This document shows positions 44,849 to 54,648 of a stretch of 64,000 nucleotides of DNA, piece by piece (within the stretch, counting starts at the first letter, position 1; each line of letters opens with the position of its first letter). Made by a program: the position numbers and the translations under genes. The DNA comes from Halorubrum rutilum (lineage in GTDB: Archaea; Halobacteriota; Halobacteria; Halobacteriales; Haloferacaceae), in assembly GCF_024494565.1 (NCBI RefSeq), contig NZ_JANHDN010000002.1, positions 248,001-312,000 of the forward strand. Reading direction: 5' to 3'. The notes below the pieces were generated by a model, which saw only the letters and a program-made list of their open reading frames with translations, did not search any database and was not told the DNA's origin.

Positions 44849-45600
44849 TGCTCCGAGCGACCGGCGTCTCGAAGTCGTTCGCGGGCGAGCGGGTGTTCGA
44901 CGAGATCTCCGTCGCGGCGGACGCCGGCGAGGTCCTCGGCGTCATCGGCCCTTCTGGCGTCGGCAAGACGACGCTGCTCCGGACGCTCGCGCTCTCGCTC
45001 GAACCCGACGCCGGGACCGTCGAACTCGACGGCACGGACGCGTGGGCCGTCGACGAGTCCGACCGGCTCGCCCTGCGGCGGCGGGTCGGCATGGTGTTCC
45101 AGGAGGCGAGCCTCTTCGACGCGTCCGTGGGCCGAAACGTCGAGTACGGGCTCCGGGTCCGGAGCCCGTGGGGCGACCGGATCGCCGCGGCGCTGGGGCT
45201 CGCCGAGACGCCCGACGCCGTCCGCGAGTCGCTCGACGTGGTCGGACTGACGGAGAAGGCGAACCAGCACGCCGACTCGCTGTCGGGCGGGGAGGCGCAG
45301 CGCGTGTCGTTCGCCCGCGCACTGGCGTACGACCCCGACGTGTTGCTGCTCGACGAGCCCACATCCGACCTCGATCCGCGGAACACGGCCGTCATCGAGG
45401 AGGCGATCGAGGAGGCGAGACGTCGGGGCATCGGCGTCGTCGTGGCGACCCACGACATGCATCAGGCCGAGCGCGTCGCCGACCGCGTCGCGGTGCTGCT
45501 CGACGACGGGATCACGGAGGTCGGCCCGACGGAGCGGATCTTCGACGACCCCTCGGACGAGCGCACCCGGAAGTTCATCTCCGGCGAACTGGTGTACTGA
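44848..45600 (+). CDS. tupC: Tungstate ABC transporter ATP-binding protein TupC
   Basis: The 250-residue ATPase has Walker A GPSGVGKTT near residues 36-44, signature LSGGEAQRVSFARAL and Walker B VLLLDEPTSDLD. A GTG directly before the ATG could also serve as start and adds one residue. It energises TupB. It is the last gene of tupABC; the next 467 bases carry repeats, then the convergent HIT gene. Confidence 0.92.
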   Translation: MLRATGVSKSFAGERVFDEISVAADAGEVLGVIGPSGVGKTTLLRTLALSLEPDAGTVELDGTDAWAVDESDRLALRRRVGMVFQEASLFDASVGRNVEYGLRVRSPWGDRIAAALGLAETPDAVRESLDVVGLTEKANQHADSLSGGEAQRVSFARALAYDPDVLLLDEPTSDLDPRNTAVIEEAIEEARRRGIGVVVATHDMHQAERVADRVAVLLDDGITEVGPTERIFDDPSDERTRKFISGELVY

Positions 45601-45667
45601 CGGATACCGAGAAGAGACGGGAACCCGGCCGGAAGTCGGCGATTCGATAGCGGTGATCAAGGGGTCT

Positions 45668-45757
45668 ACGGTGAACGCCTCTAAAGCCCCAGCCGCTCGG
45701 CGATACGTGATCGACTGCGGATCGATGGCAGACACCGCCAAAGCCCATCCGCTCGGC
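45668..45757 (+). repeat. Two edge fragments of the dispersed structured repeat
   Basis: Two copies of the repeat's edge block lie in tandem before the full copy. The one at 45668-45702 reads GTGAACGCCTCTAAAGCCCC and on to AGCCGCTCGGCG. The one at 45728-45757 has ACACCGCCAAAGCCCATCC, then GCTCGGC. Together with the full copy's own edge at 45781 they give three edge blocks at spacings of about 60 and 53 bases. They lack the rest of the element. Confidence 0.7.
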
Positions 45758-45780
45758 TGTACGCGATTGCTACTAGATTG

Positions 45781-46040
45781 CCGGTGAACTCCTCCAAAGC
45801 CCCAGCCGCGAGGACGGCGCACGCTCGCTGCGGTCCTCGGTCACTCGCTCCGCTCGTTCCCTGCGGTCCTTACGTCGCCTGCGCCGTCCTCGCGGCTGCC
45901 CCTTTGAGTCCCACCCCACACCGCACCGCGGCCTCACGCCTCCCCAGCCTCGCCGCTCACGCCCTGTGGGCGTTCGCGGCGTCCCTCGCGCGTGCGACTC
46001 GCGGCCGGTGGCCGCTCGTCGGCACGCGCCACCGCACCCC
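45781..46040 (+). repeat. Dispersed structured repeat, full copy A
   Basis: The copy starts with the edge block (CCAAAGCCCCAGCC). It holds stem P1, 18 perfect pairs between 45804-45821 (AGCCGCGAGGACGGCGCA) and 45880-45897. The fixed block CCCCTTTGAGTCC follows, then CCTCACGCCTCCCC. Hairpin P3 pairs 45951-45956 with 45976-45981 and 45960-45964 with 45968-45972. Hairpin P4 pairs 45988-45995 with 46022-46029, 45996-45998 (GAC) with 46018-46020 (GTC) and 46001-46006 with 46010-46015. It ends GCCACCGCACC. It lies between the convergent tupC and HIT genes. Open frames inside it are not genes. Confidence 0.9.
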
Positions 46041-46067
46041 TTTCTGTATCCGATCAGTATCACAGCC

Positions 46068-46619
46068 TCAGATTTCGAAGTCGATCTCGACCGGGTCACC
46101 GCCCTCGACGTCGCCCGGATCGACGGCGTCCTCGTCGGCGGCGAAGCCGGCGTGGAGGTGTTCGTAGGTGCGGTCGATCGCCTCCACGATCACCTTCGTG
46201 TCGCCGGTCACGGGCATGAAGTTCGTGTCGCCGTCCCACCGCGGGACGACGTGGGTGTGGAGGTGGTCGACCGAGCCGCCGGCGGCGGCCCCGCCGAGGT
46301 TCTGGCCCGTGTTCACCCCGTCGGGGTCGACATCGCGGCGCAGCGCCGCCAGCGTCGCCGCCTTCAGTCTCGCGTGGTCGAGGAGGGTCGCGTCGCCGAG
46401 GTCCGTCGGGTCCTCGACGTGCTCGTCCGGGATCACCATCGCGTGACCGGGGTTGTACGGCGCGTTGTTGAGGAGGACGTAGTTGCGCTCGCTGCGGGCG
46501 ACGATCCGGGCCTCGCGGGCGTCCTCGCGCTCGGGCAGGACGCAGAACGGACAGCCGTCGATCGGGTCGGCGTCGCGCTCGACCCACTCGATCCGCCACG
46601 GGGCGTAGATCCGGTCCAT
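46068..46619 (-). CDS. HIT family hydrolase
   Basis: The 183-residue protein has the histidine triad HLHTHVV with H119, H121 and H123, preceded by a CPFC zinc pair (C23, C26) and YNPGHAMVIP. Members remove nucleotides from dinucleoside polyphosphates or adenylated molecules. The C-terminal 30 residues are acidic. Its start overlaps the stop of the upstream methionine aminopeptidase gene by one base, so it is co-translated. Confidence 0.93.
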   Translation of the reverse strand: MDRIYAPWRIEWVERDADPIDGCPFCVLPEREDAREARIVARSERNYVLLNNAPYNPGHAMVIPDEHVEDPTDLGDATLLDHARLKAATLAALRRDVDPDGVNTGQNLGGAAAGGSVDHLHTHVVPRWDGDTNFMPVTGDTKVIVEAIDRTYEHLHAGFAADEDAVDPGDVEGGDPVEIDFEI

Positions 46620-47527
46620 CAGTCGTCGAAGCCGTGGATCCCCGCCGTCGTCACCTCGACGCCGTCCTCCGTGATCAGGAGGGTGTGCTCCGCCTGGCTC
46701 ACGAGGGCGTCGTCGGCCTCCTTCAGGACGGGGTACCCCTTCACCGCGTTCGCCTGCTTGAGGCGCCGGAGCGCCATCCCGACGCGGTCGCCCTCCAGCC
46801 ACCGCGCCGCGAACGGGAGGTCGTCGAACGCCTCGATCTCTTCGAGGGCCTGCCGCGCGCGGCGGTCGCGCACGCTCGCGGAGCCCTGGCGTTCGAAGAT
46901 CTCCTCGTCTGTCCCCTCGCCGACCTTGCCGCGCCCGTCGGTGGCGAACGGCTCGATGGCGACCGCCTGTCCGGGCTCCAGCTCGACGGAGCGGTCGACG
47001 CCGCGGTTCGGGACCGTCGGCCCCGTGTGGGCGTCGTAGCGCTCGACGCCGTGTCCGGAGAGGTTCAGGACGGGCGTGTAGCCGTACCCCCGGATCACGT
47101 CCTCGATCGCCCCGCCGACGACGCCGACCTCGACGCCCGGGCCGGCCTCGTCGACCGCGGCCTCCAGCGCCATCTCGGCGGCCTCGACGAGTTCCGGGTT
47201 CCCGGAGTGGTCGACGGTCACCGCGGCGTCGGCGATGTAGCCGTCGACGTGGACGCCGACGTCGAGACACACCATCTCCTCGCCGAACTCGGTCTCGTCG
47301 CCGCGGCTCGGCGTGGCGTGCGACGCCTCCGGGTCGACGCTGATGTTGACGGGGAACGCGAGCCCGGCCCCCCGCTCGCGGACGAAGTCCTCGGTCCACT
47401 CGGCGACCTCCAGGTGCGTCCGCCCCGGCTCGACCATCTTCCGGGCCTCGTTCGTCGCCTCGACCAACACCGCGCCGGCCTCCCGGTAGCTCTCGACGGC
47501 CTCGTCGTCCAGGGATCCGTGGCTCAT
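46619..47527 (-). CDS. map: Methionine aminopeptidase, type II
   Basis: The 302-residue enzyme removes the N-terminal methionine of new proteins. Metal ligands lie in CLDVGVHVDGYIADAAVTVD (two Asp), LSGHGVERYDAH (His), VAIEPFATDG (Glu) and the final HTLLITEDGVEV (Glu region). The type II insertion (residues about 190-260) is present, as in other archaea. The start MSHGSLDDEAV at 47527 is preferred to a longer form. The HIT gene follows without a gap. Confidence 0.95.
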   Translation of the reverse strand: MSHGSLDDEAVESYREAGAVLVEATNEARKMVEPGRTHLEVAEWTEDFVRERGAGLAFPVNISVDPEASHATPSRGDETEFGEEMVCLDVGVHVDGYIADAAVTVDHSGNPELVEAAEMALEAAVDEAGPGVEVGVVGGAIEDVIRGYGYTPVLNLSGHGVERYDAHTGPTVPNRGVDRSVELEPGQAVAIEPFATDGRGKVGEGTDEEIFERQGSASVRDRRARQALEEIEAFDDLPFAARWLEGDRVGMALRRLKQANAVKGYPVLKEADDALVSQAEHTLLITEDGVEVTTAGIHGFDD

Positions 47528-47581
47528 GCCCGTCGGTTCGGTCAGCGACCGCAAAGAGGTTGCGGAGCGACGGCGACGACG

Positions 47582-49771
47582 TCAGTCCGGGGCGTCGGCC
47601 GCGGCCGAGTCCCCGCCGTCGACCGCGGTCGAACTCTCACCGTCGGCCGCGGTCGGCGGGCTCCCCTCGCGCTCGGCGACCGCCGCCTCCCCGTCGCCCG
47701 CGTCGGCCGCCGGGAGCCACATCGCGACCAGCGTCCCCGTCGGCTCCCGCGTGTCGATGTCGAGCTCGCCGCCCGACTCCGTCACGATCCAGTGGACGAG
47801 CCAGAGGCCGAGGCCGCTCGCGTGCTCCAACTCCGTCTCGCGCGCCTCCGAGAAGACCGCCCGCTCGGCCGGCGGGATGCCCGGCCCGTCGTCGGCGACC
47901 TCGATCCGGTACCCCCCGTCGGCGGCCGCGACGCTCGCCTCGACGGTCGGGCGGTCACGGTCGCTGTGGACGACGGCGTTCTCCAGCACGTTCCGGACGG
48001 CCGATTCGAGCAGCTCGTCGGCGCAGGCGACGGCGGCGTCGGGGGTCGAGATCCGCACGGTCGCGTGCGGGAACGACGAGCCGAGCGACGCGCAGAGGCG
48101 CTCGACCAGCTCCGCGAGGTCGATCGTCGTCTGTCCGCCCTCGCTGTGGAGCGCGACGTCGATCTCGCGGGCCTGGTCGCTGAGGTGCGTCAGCGTCTCC
48201 ACCTTCCGGTCGATGATGTCCAGGTAGCCGTCGCCCTCCGAGTCGACGTGGTCGCGCAGCAGGTCGGCGTACCCGCCGATCACGTTCGCGTCGTTCTTCA
48301 GGTCGTGTCTGAGGACGCGGTTGAGCACCTGCAGGCGCTGCTCGTACCGGCGGCTCTCGGTCACGTCCGTCGCGGTGATCACGACCTCCTCCGCGTCGTC
48401 GAACAGCCGCTCGACGGTCGTCTCGAACCGGCGCCAGTTCCCGTCGGCGTGCGCGATCCGGTGGTCGATCGGTTGCGGGTCCCCCGTCTCGAAGGCGCGC
48501 TCGAACGCGCGCTGAGCGTCCAGCCTGTCGTCCGGGTGGACCAGGTCGACGATCGGCCGCCCCTCGATCTCGGCGGGCGAGCGGCCGAGCAGCCGCTCGA
48601 TCGAGGGGCTCACGTAGCGGAGCAGGCCGTCGGCGCCGCAGACGGCGATCACGTTCGGCGACTTCTCGATGAGCGTCCGGTACCGGCGCTGGAGCGTCTC
48701 CCGCTCGGTCACGTCTCGGAAGAGGAGGACCGTCCCGCTCCGGTCGCGCCTCGTCCCCCCGCGGTCGGCGGCGATGGAGTGGACGCTCACGGTCAGGAAC
48801 CGGTGACCGCTTTCGCCGTCGAGCGTCACTCGGAACTCGTCCTCGCGCGGTCCGGCGTCGCCCTCGCCGGTCACCGCCTCGGCGACGCTCGGGGCGCGGT
48901 CGAACGCCGCCGCGACGTCGCGTCCGACCGCGACGGACGGGAACAGCCCCCTCGCCGGCCCGTTCGCGTCGACGATCCGACCCGTCGCGTCCGTCACGAC
49001 GACCCCGTCGGCGAGGTTCGCGAAGACGGCGTCGCGGGCGATCGGCGAGAGGTCGAGGAGGCGGCCCTTGAACGCGACCCAGCCGATCACCCCCGACGTG
49101 GCGGCGAACGTCACCGGGGTGAGGTCGACGAACGGCGGGCCCGACGCGCTCCAGACGCCGACGATTCCGGCGACGGTCGGCGCCGCGCCGGCGACGAGCA
49201 GCAGCGCGGCCTGCCGCCGGAACACGCCCTCCCGGACGAGCGCCGCGCGGCCGAGGGCGGCGAAGGTGAGCAGGTTCACGGCGTACGAGTAGGCCACGAA
49301 CGCGAGGAGCGCCGGCGTCGGGGCGAACTCCACGACGAGGTACCCCCCGGCGTCGGCGAGCGACGGGGCGCGGTAGAACAGCTGTTCCGCGCCGAACAGG
49401 AGGGCACCGCCGGCCGCGGTCGCGGGGACGAGACAGAGGAGCGCGAACCGGCGCGGCCGGAACCACGCCGTCCGATCGAGGTACGCGAGCACGAACGCGG
49501 GCCAGGCGACCCCGAGGACGCCGATCCCGACCCAGACGAACCGGTTCCAGAAGAGGGTCGCGTCGAGGGCGGTCGCCGACAGCTGGGCCGCGTACGCCAG
49601 CGACCAGACCCCGCTCCCGACCGCGACGCCGACGAAGGCGTGGACGAGGGGCCCGTCTCCGCGCCGCCGCTTCGTCGCGGCGTACGCGGCGAAGCAGACG
49701 GCGGCGACCGCCGCCACGAGCAACGGGGCCGTGTACGGCGTCGGTTGCCACGCCATCTGTATCGAGCCCAT
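47582..49771 (-). CDS. Membrane sensor histidine kinase with 7TM and PAS domains
   Basis: The 729-residue protein has an N-terminal seven-helix module (residues 8-225) and a PAS domain at about 235-355. A second PAS follows at about 360-480 (RTLIEKSPNVIAVCGADGLL). The H-box is LNRVLRHDLKNDANVIGGYA, and the ATPase has NVLENAVVHSD, ADDGPGIP and GLGLWLV. The C-terminal 45 residues are acidic and low in complexity. No response regulator gene is adjacent. An alternative start lies at 49756. Confidence 0.9.
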   Translation of the reverse strand: MGSIQMAWQPTPYTAPLLVAAVAAVCFAAYAATKRRRGDGPLVHAFVGVAVGSGVWSLAYAAQLSATALDATLFWNRFVWVGIGVLGVAWPAFVLAYLDRTAWFRPRRFALLCLVPATAAGGALLFGAEQLFYRAPSLADAGGYLVVEFAPTPALLAFVAYSYAVNLLTFAALGRAALVREGVFRRQAALLLVAGAAPTVAGIVGVWSASGPPFVDLTPVTFAATSGVIGWVAFKGRLLDLSPIARDAVFANLADGVVVTDATGRIVDANGPARGLFPSVAVGRDVAAAFDRAPSVAEAVTGEGDAGPREDEFRVTLDGESGHRFLTVSVHSIAADRGGTRRDRSGTVLLFRDVTERETLQRRYRTLIEKSPNVIAVCGADGLLRYVSPSIERLLGRSPAEIEGRPIVDLVHPDDRLDAQRAFERAFETGDPQPIDHRIAHADGNWRRFETTVERLFDDAEEVVITATDVTESRRYEQRLQVLNRVLRHDLKNDANVIGGYADLLRDHVDSEGDGYLDIIDRKVETLTHLSDQAREIDVALHSEGGQTTIDLAELVERLCASLGSSFPHATVRISTPDAAVACADELLESAVRNVLENAVVHSDRDRPTVEASVAAADGGYRIEVADDGPGIPPAERAVFSEARETELEHASGLGLWLVHWIVTESGGELDIDTREPTGTLVAMWLPAADAGDGEAAVAEREGSPPTAADGESSTAVDGGDSAAADAPD

Positions 49772-49835
49772 GACGGTAGCGGATAAAAATGAACCGGACC
49801 GAACGCCATAAGACGCGGCCGATCCGACGGGAGGT

Positions 49836-50303
49836 ATGCTCGAACCGGGCGATCCCGCACCCCCGATCACGCTGTCCGACCAGCGCGGCGAGACCGTCGC
49901 GGTCGACCCCGCCGCCGCGCGGTACACGGTCGTCTACTTCTACCCCCGCGCCGACACGCCGGGCTGTACCGCCGAGGCGTGCGGGTTCCGCGACGAGTGG
50001 GACGCCTTCGAGGGGGCCGACGTCGCGGTCGTCGGGATCAGCGACGACCCGCCCGAGGACCTGAAGCCGTTCGCCGAGAAGCACGACCTCCCGTTCACGC
50101 TGCTCTCCGACCCGGACGGCGAGGTCGCGAGCGCGTACGACTCCTACGGCGAGAAGCAGATGTTCGGCAACGCCTTCGACGGCGTGTTCCGGAACACGTA
50201 CGTCCTCGACGACGAGGGGATCGTCGTCCTCGCGTACGAGGGCGTCTCCCCCGAGGACCACGGGGTCGAGATCGTCGAGGATATCGCCGCGCTGGAGGAC
50301 TGA
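49836..50303 (+). CDS. bcp: Peroxiredoxin, BCP/PrxQ type
   Basis: The 155-residue protein has the peroxidatic site ADTPGCTAEACGFRDEW. C44 is the peroxidatic cysteine and C49 the likely resolving cysteine, a within-helix CX4C pair typical of PrxQ. It reduces hydroperoxides using thiols. It is divergent from the sensor kinase with 64 bases between the starts. A full repeat copy follows its stop. Confidence 0.94.
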   Translation: MLEPGDPAPPITLSDQRGETVAVDPAAARYTVVYFYPRADTPGCTAEACGFRDEWDAFEGADVAVVGISDDPPEDLKPFAEKHDLPFTLLSDPDGEVASAYDSYGEKQMFGNAFDGVFRNTYVLDDEGIVVLAYEGVSPEDHGVEIVEDIAALED

Positions 50304-50333
50304 CGCGGCGACAGCGACGATTCTAAATAAAGA

Positions 50334-50599
50334 GCGGTGCGGTGGCGCGTGCCGACAAGCGCCCGAAGGGCGCGAGTCGCACGCGCGAGGGAGTCAGTCG
50401 CCCGAAGCGACGCGGAGGGCGACTGACGAGGCTGGGGAGGCGTGAGGCTGCGGTGCGGTTGCGGTTGGGTGGACTCAAAGGGGCAGCCGCGAGGACGAAG
50501 CCCGGTGCAGTAAGCACTGGAAGGAGCGAACGAAGTGAGCGACTGAAGCGCGCAGCAAGCCGCGCGAGTCCTCGCGGCTGGGGCTTTGGCGGTGTTCGC
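50334..50599 (-). repeat. Dispersed structured repeat, full copy B
   Basis: This copy has the same order as copy A on the opposite strand. P1 pairs 50485-50496 (AGCCGCGAGGAC) with 50568-50579, 12 perfect pairs. P3 is longer here: 50393-50403 (GTCAGTCGCCC) with 50417-50427. P4 pairs 50345-50352 with 50379-50386, 50354-50356 (GAC) with 50376-50378 (GTC) and 50359-50364 (GCGCCC) with 50368-50373 (GGGCGC). A TTTATAAA octamer lies at 50620-50627, past the edge block. It sits between the convergent peroxiredoxin and EamA genes. Confidence 0.9.
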
Positions 50600-50627
50600 T
50601 GTTGATCCGGTATCCGTCATTTATAAA

Positions 50628-50816
50628 CAGGAGGCTGTGACTTCAGAGGTGGATTCTGTCGATTCGGTGCTGATAACGTATGAATGAGCGGCTCGGTCCC
50701 CGGAAACAGTCTACACAGCGTCACCGCCCACGTATAAACAACCGACAGCAACGCCCCGAGTCGACATATAACTCCCAGCACCGGAAGCCTCGTTCACTAC
50801 TCCGACCATCAATACG
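50628..50816. other. AT-richer intergenic stretch, no gene seen
   Basis: This stretch between repeat copy B and the EamA stop is less GC-rich than its surroundings. It has CATATAAC and CGTATAAACAACC segments that look like promoter boxes. I find no open frame with haloarchaeal codon use. It might hold a small RNA, but nothing in the sequence shows one. Confidence 0.4.
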
Positions 50817-51743
50817 TCAGAATAAACCGCCGACCCGCGAGAGCAGCCGCGGCACCTCGTCGGCGATGGCGTGCCGCTTCAGCAGCGCGAACCCGGCGAC
50901 GATGACGGCGAAGCCGGCGACGGTCAGGGGCGTCACGGGCTCGGAGAGCAGGACCGCGCCGGCGACGGTGGCGACGACCGGGACGACGTAGGAGACCAGG
51001 TTGATCTCGAACGCGCCCAGCCGGTCGAGCAGCGTGAAGTAGATGGTGTACGCGACCGCCGAGGAGAGCACGCCGAGGAACAGCAGCGCCCCGACGGCCG
51101 GGAGCTCCGCGACCGGGAGCTGCTGGGGCTCGCCCAGTCCGACGCTGAGCCCGTGGATCAGCAGGGCGCCGAACAGCATCGCCCACCCCGTGAGCGCGAT
51201 GCTTGAGAAGCTCGTCTCGACGGTCCGGAGCCCGACGCTGCCGACCGCGACCGCGAGCACGCCGATCGAGATGAGTCCGACGCCGATCGTGACCCCGCCG
51301 GCGAGGTTCGCGGGGTCCGGCTGGGCGACGAGCCCGACGCCGACGAACGCGAGCACCACGCCGAACGCGCCGCGGGCGTCGAGGTCGGAGCCGCCGACCC
51401 AGGCGGCCGCGACCGCGGCGGTCGCGATCGGCACGAGGCTGTAGGTGATCGAGGCGATGCCGCTCGTCGTGTACTGCTGGCCGACGAACAGCAGCGAGTT
51501 GTTGGCGGCGACGGAGAGCCCGCCGCTGAACCCGATCGCGGCGAGGTCGCCGCGGGTGCGCGGGAGCGGCTCCGACTCGGTCAGGAGGACGTACGAGACC
51601 AGCACCAGCGCCGCCACGTCGAACCGGAAGGCGGCGTACAGCACGGGCGGGTAGTAGTCGAGCCCGACCTCGATGGCGACGAAGGAGCCGCCCCACAGCG
51701 AGGCGAGCGCGAAGAACAGGGCGACGTCTCGATACCGGGACAC
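50817..51743 (-). CDS. EamA/DMT family transporter
   Basis: The 308-residue membrane protein has ten hydrophobic segments in two repeats of five. It starts with FFALASLWGGSFVAIEVGLD, a typical EamA first helix, and the second repeat contains VAYTIYFTLLDRLGAFEINL. Members export metabolites or amino acids. No motif assigns the substrate. It follows the isoprenyl synthase gene in direction, with 117 bases between, but probably has its own promoter. Confidence 0.9.
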   Translation of the reverse strand: MSRYRDVALFFALASLWGGSFVAIEVGLDYYPPVLYAAFRFDVAALVLVSYVLLTESEPLPRTRGDLAAIGFSGGLSVAANNSLLFVGQQYTTSGIASITYSLVPIATAAVAAAWVGGSDLDARGAFGVVLAFVGVGLVAQPDPANLAGGVTIGVGLISIGVLAVAVGSVGLRTVETSFSSIALTGWAMLFGALLIHGLSVGLGEPQQLPVAELPAVGALLFLGVLSSAVAYTIYFTLLDRLGAFEINLVSYVVPVVATVAGAVLLSEPVTPLTVAGFAVIVAGFALLKRHAIADEVPRLLSRVGGLF

Positions 51744-51860
51744 ACGGGGAGGAGGGCGACCGGGGATAAAGCGGTGTCCGTTGCGGACGACGCCGCCGGA
51801 TCGGGCGCGTCGCCCGGACCTGCGCGGGCGCGTCGCCGACCGCTCGCCCTCCCGGCCCGC

Positions 51861-52907
51861 TCAGTAGCCGCGGACGATCAGGTAGTCCGCGAGGTCTTCG
51901 AGCAGGCCCCGCGAGCCGCTCTCGGGGAGCCGTTCGAGGTGTTCCTTCGACCGCGCGGTGAGGTCCTCGGCCGTCTCGCGGGCGTACGCGATGGAGCCGG
52001 CCTCCTCCAAGGCGGCCACGGCGTCCTCGATGGCCGACTCCGTGACCTCGGCCGGGGTGTCGGCGTCGACGAGCCCGTCGACGTCGACGCCCTCCTGACG
52101 CGCGTGGAGGGTGATGAGCGTCTCTTTCCCCTCGACGAGGTCCGAGCCGCGCTGCTTGCCGAGCTCCTCGGAGGAAACGGTGAGGTCGAGCACGTCGTCC
52201 TGGATCTGGAACGCCCGTCCCGAGTCGATCCCGTACCGGTAGAGCGCGTCGACGGTCTCGTCGTCGGCGCCGAGCAGGACGGCCGGCGTCGCGGCCGACG
52301 CGCCGTAGAGGACCGCGGTCTTCAGCTCGACCATCTCCAAGTACTCCTCGGGCAGGATGTCGTCGCGGGACTCGAACGAGACGTCGAGCGCCTGCCCCTC
52401 GCAGATCTCCGTGCAGGTGGACGCGAGCATGCGCATCGCCTCCAGCCCGTTCGCGGGGGCCGCGCCCGTCTCCGTCATGAACTCGAACGCCTTCGAGTAG
52501 AGGGTGTCGCCGGCGAGGATCGCCGTCGACGTGTCGTACTGCTCGTGGACGGCGGGGACGCCGCGCCGGAGCTCGTCCTCGTCCATGATGTCGTCGTGGA
52601 TGAGGGTGAACGACTGGATCACCTCGATGGCGACCGCCGCGCGCATCACGTCGACCTCGGTCCCGTCGAGGCCGGGGAACTCGCGGAAGTCGGCGCCCAT
52701 CGGCTCGGTGCCCGTGACCGCCTCGGCCGCGAGCGTCGCCACCGTCGGCCGGAGCCGCTTCCCGCCCGCTTCGAGGATGTACCGCGTCGCCTCGTAGAGG
52801 CGTTCCGGGTGCTGTACCGGCAGCTCCTCGTCGATAGCGGCGTTGACCAGGTCACGCCGCTCGCGGATGGCGTCCAGCACCCGCGCCTCCTTCGTCCCGT
52901 TCGTCAT
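51861..52907 (-). CDS. idsA: Isoprenyl diphosphate synthase (geranylgeranyl/farnesylgeranyl type)
   Basis: The 348-residue trans-prenyltransferase has the first aspartate-rich motif HDDIMDED (D105, D106, D109) and the second FQIQDDVLD. Substrate-binding GGKRLRP is near residues 48-54. It makes the C20 chain for archaeal lipids. Its start overlaps the stop of the RNase J gene (ATGA), an arrangement commonly seen in haloarchaea. Chain length cannot be read with certainty, as the residues before the first motif (IQSFTLI) need a structural comparison. Confidence 0.93.
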   Translation of the reverse strand: MTNGTKEARVLDAIRERRDLVNAAIDEELPVQHPERLYEATRYILEAGGKRLRPTVATLAAEAVTGTEPMGADFREFPGLDGTEVDVMRAAVAIEVIQSFTLIHDDIMDEDELRRGVPAVHEQYDTSTAILAGDTLYSKAFEFMTETGAAPANGLEAMRMLASTCTEICEGQALDVSFESRDDILPEEYLEMVELKTAVLYGASAATPAVLLGADDETVDALYRYGIDSGRAFQIQDDVLDLTVSSEELGKQRGSDLVEGKETLITLHARQEGVDVDGLVDADTPAEVTESAIEDAVAALEEAGSIAYARETAEDLTARSKEHLERLPESGSRGLLEDLADYLIVRGY

Positions 52908-54256
52908 TCGACGAGCTGGACGACGCTCCCGTTCTGCGTGACGTGGATGTCACGGCCGAGCTTGTACCCCTGCGAGGTGGCGAGGTTCACGTACGGCGAG
53001 CGACCCTCCAGCGTCTGGTGGCCCGGGATGAGGTGCTGGGGCTGGAGCGCCTGCAGCATCTCGTAGTGGCCCTCCTCGCGGAGGTGGCCGGAGACGTGGA
53101 TGTCGTCGTAGAGGCGCGCGCCCTGCATCCGGAGGAGCTGCTCGCTCTGGTAGCGCTGGCCCTCGTTCGTCGGCTCCGGGATGACGCTGGCGCTGAAGAC
53201 GACCTTGTCGCCGTCGTCGATCTCGTACGGGGTCTCGCCGCGTCCCATGCGGGTGAGCATCGCGCGCGGCTCGCCCTGGTGGCCCGTCACGATGGGGAGG
53301 AAGTTCCCCTTCCCCTCCTTCATGATCCGCTTGAACGCGCGGTCGACGGACTTCCGGTGGCCGTACATGCCGACGTCGCCCTGGAAGTCGACGAAGTCGA
53401 GCCGCTCCGCGGTGCCGGAGTACTTCTCCATCGATCGCCCGAGCAGGACCGGCTGACGGCCGATCTCGCGGGCGTACTCGACGAGCGTCTTCACGCGGGC
53501 GATGTGGGAGGAGAACGTCGTGGCGACGATCCCGCCCGAGTAGTCTTCCATCGAGGTCAGCGTGTCCTCGACGTGCTTCTTGGCGTACGACTCGGAGGGG
53601 GTCCGGCCCTTCCGGCCGGCGTTTGTGCAGTCCTCGATGTAACAGAGGACGCCCTCGTCCTGGCGGCCGATCTCGCGGAAGCGGTCCATGTCGATCGGGT
53701 CCCCGATGACGGGGGTGTGATCCAGGCGCTTGTCGAGGCCGTAGACGATCGCGCCCTCGGGCGTGTGGAGGACCGGGTTGATCGCGTCGATGATCGAGTG
53801 GGTGACGTTGACGAACTCCATCTCGACCTGCTCGGAGTCGCCGATGGCCATCGTCCCGCCCGCCTTCATCTTCACGAGGTCGTTGTCGACCTGGAACTTC
53901 CCCTCGTCGGCGATCTGCTGTTTGACGAGCTCGATCGTGTACGGGGAGCCGACGACCGGGGCGTCGTACCGGTGGGCGAGCTTCGGGATGCCCGCGATGT
54001 GGTCGAGGTGGCCGTGGGTGGGGACGATCGCTTGGACGTCGCCCTCCAGCTCGCTCATGACGCGGTCGTCCGGGATCGCGCCCATGTCGATCAGGTCGAG
54101 GCTGTGCATGCTCTCGGTCTCCACGTTGTCGTGGATGAGGACCTTACTGAGGTTCAGGCCCATGTCGAAGATGACGATGTCGTCGCCCGCGCGGACCGCC
54201 GTCATCTGTCGACCGACCTCTTCGTAACCGCCGAGTGTCGCAATTTCGATTTCCAT
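52904..54256 (-). CDS. rnj: Ribonuclease J
   Basis: The 450-residue metallo-beta-lactamase/beta-CASP nuclease has the metal motif THGHLDH (H81, H83, D85, H86). Further ligands are in [11 protein letters not shown], and the C-terminal [18 protein letters not shown] block is present. Archaeal RNase J is a 5'-3' exonuclease in RNA decay. It is upstream of, and coupled to, the isoprenyl synthase gene. A TATA-like GATATAC on the minus strand precedes the start by about 8-14 bases, so the true promoter may lie further away. Confidence 0.94.
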   Translation of the reverse strand: MEIEIATLGGYEEVGRQMTAVRAGDDIVIFDMGLNLSKVLIHDNVETESMHSLDLIDMGAIPDDRVMSELEGDVQAIVPTHGHLDHIAGIPKLAHRYDAPVVGSPYTIELVKQQIADEGKFQVDNDLVKMKAGGTMAIGDSEQVEMEFVNVTHSIIDAINPVLHTPEGAIVYGLDKRLDHTPVIGDPIDMDRFREIGRQDEGVLCYIEDCTNAGRKGRTPSESYAKKHVEDTLTSMEDYSGGIVATTFSSHIARVKTLVEYAREIGRQPVLLGRSMEKYSGTAERLDFVDFQGDVGMYGHRKSVDRAFKRIMKEGKGNFLPIVTGHQGEPRAMLTRMGRGETPYEIDDGDKVVFSASVIPEPTNEGQRYQSEQLLRMQGARLYDDIHVSGHLREEGHYEMLQALQPQHLIPGHQTLEGRSPYVNLATSQGYKLGRDIHVTQNGSVVQLVE

Positions 54257-54648
54257 GGTTTTGTATATCGAACGCCTGTCCGGCGTCCATCACTGAAACC
54301 CCGCAAGGAGCCGTCAGCGCTTCGTCCGACCGCGCGTCGTTGAGGCCCCGCTACGGCCGAGCCGGCGTCGGCTCACCGTGTCCCGCGGGAGTGTGGTATC
54401 CCGAGATACAGGTGCCCGTCTTAAAAACACCGGGGTTCGGGCTCCGCCGAGCCGGCCGGTAACACGGCGGTCACCGGCCGCTCACGGCCGCGTGCGCGGG
54501 GCGTTACCTCCGATCCGTCGCGCTCGGACCCCTCCGCTCGTCCGCTCCCCGTCGCCCTCGCGTCTCTCCACCCGACGGCTCGGACCTCTCTCCCCGTCGC
54601 CCTCGCGTCCCGGTATTTTTATTGCTGCGACGAGAGTCGACACGTACA
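54257..54648. other. Divergent intergenic region between rnj and the LSm gene
   Basis: These 392 bases hold no convincing gene. They contain an A-tract (CTTAAAAACACC, 54420-54431) that could be a promoter toward rnj. The promoter of the LSm gene is TATTTTTAT at 54614-54622, 27-35 bases before the ATG at 54649. The rest is GC-rich with short inverted repeats that look random. Confidence 0.5.

Noticed and set aside
45778..46167. Possible protein starting near repeat copy A (and similar ones in copies B and C)
   Set aside because: The frames cross hairpins of the DNA repeat and are only shared because the repeat is shared.
46634..49786. Very long open frame (over 1000 codons) on the strand opposite map and the sensor kinase
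   Set aside because: It is a mirror frame of GC-rich genes. Its product is a monotonous mix of R, V, D, G and L with no motif, while the opposite strand encodes clear methionine aminopeptidase and kinase domains.
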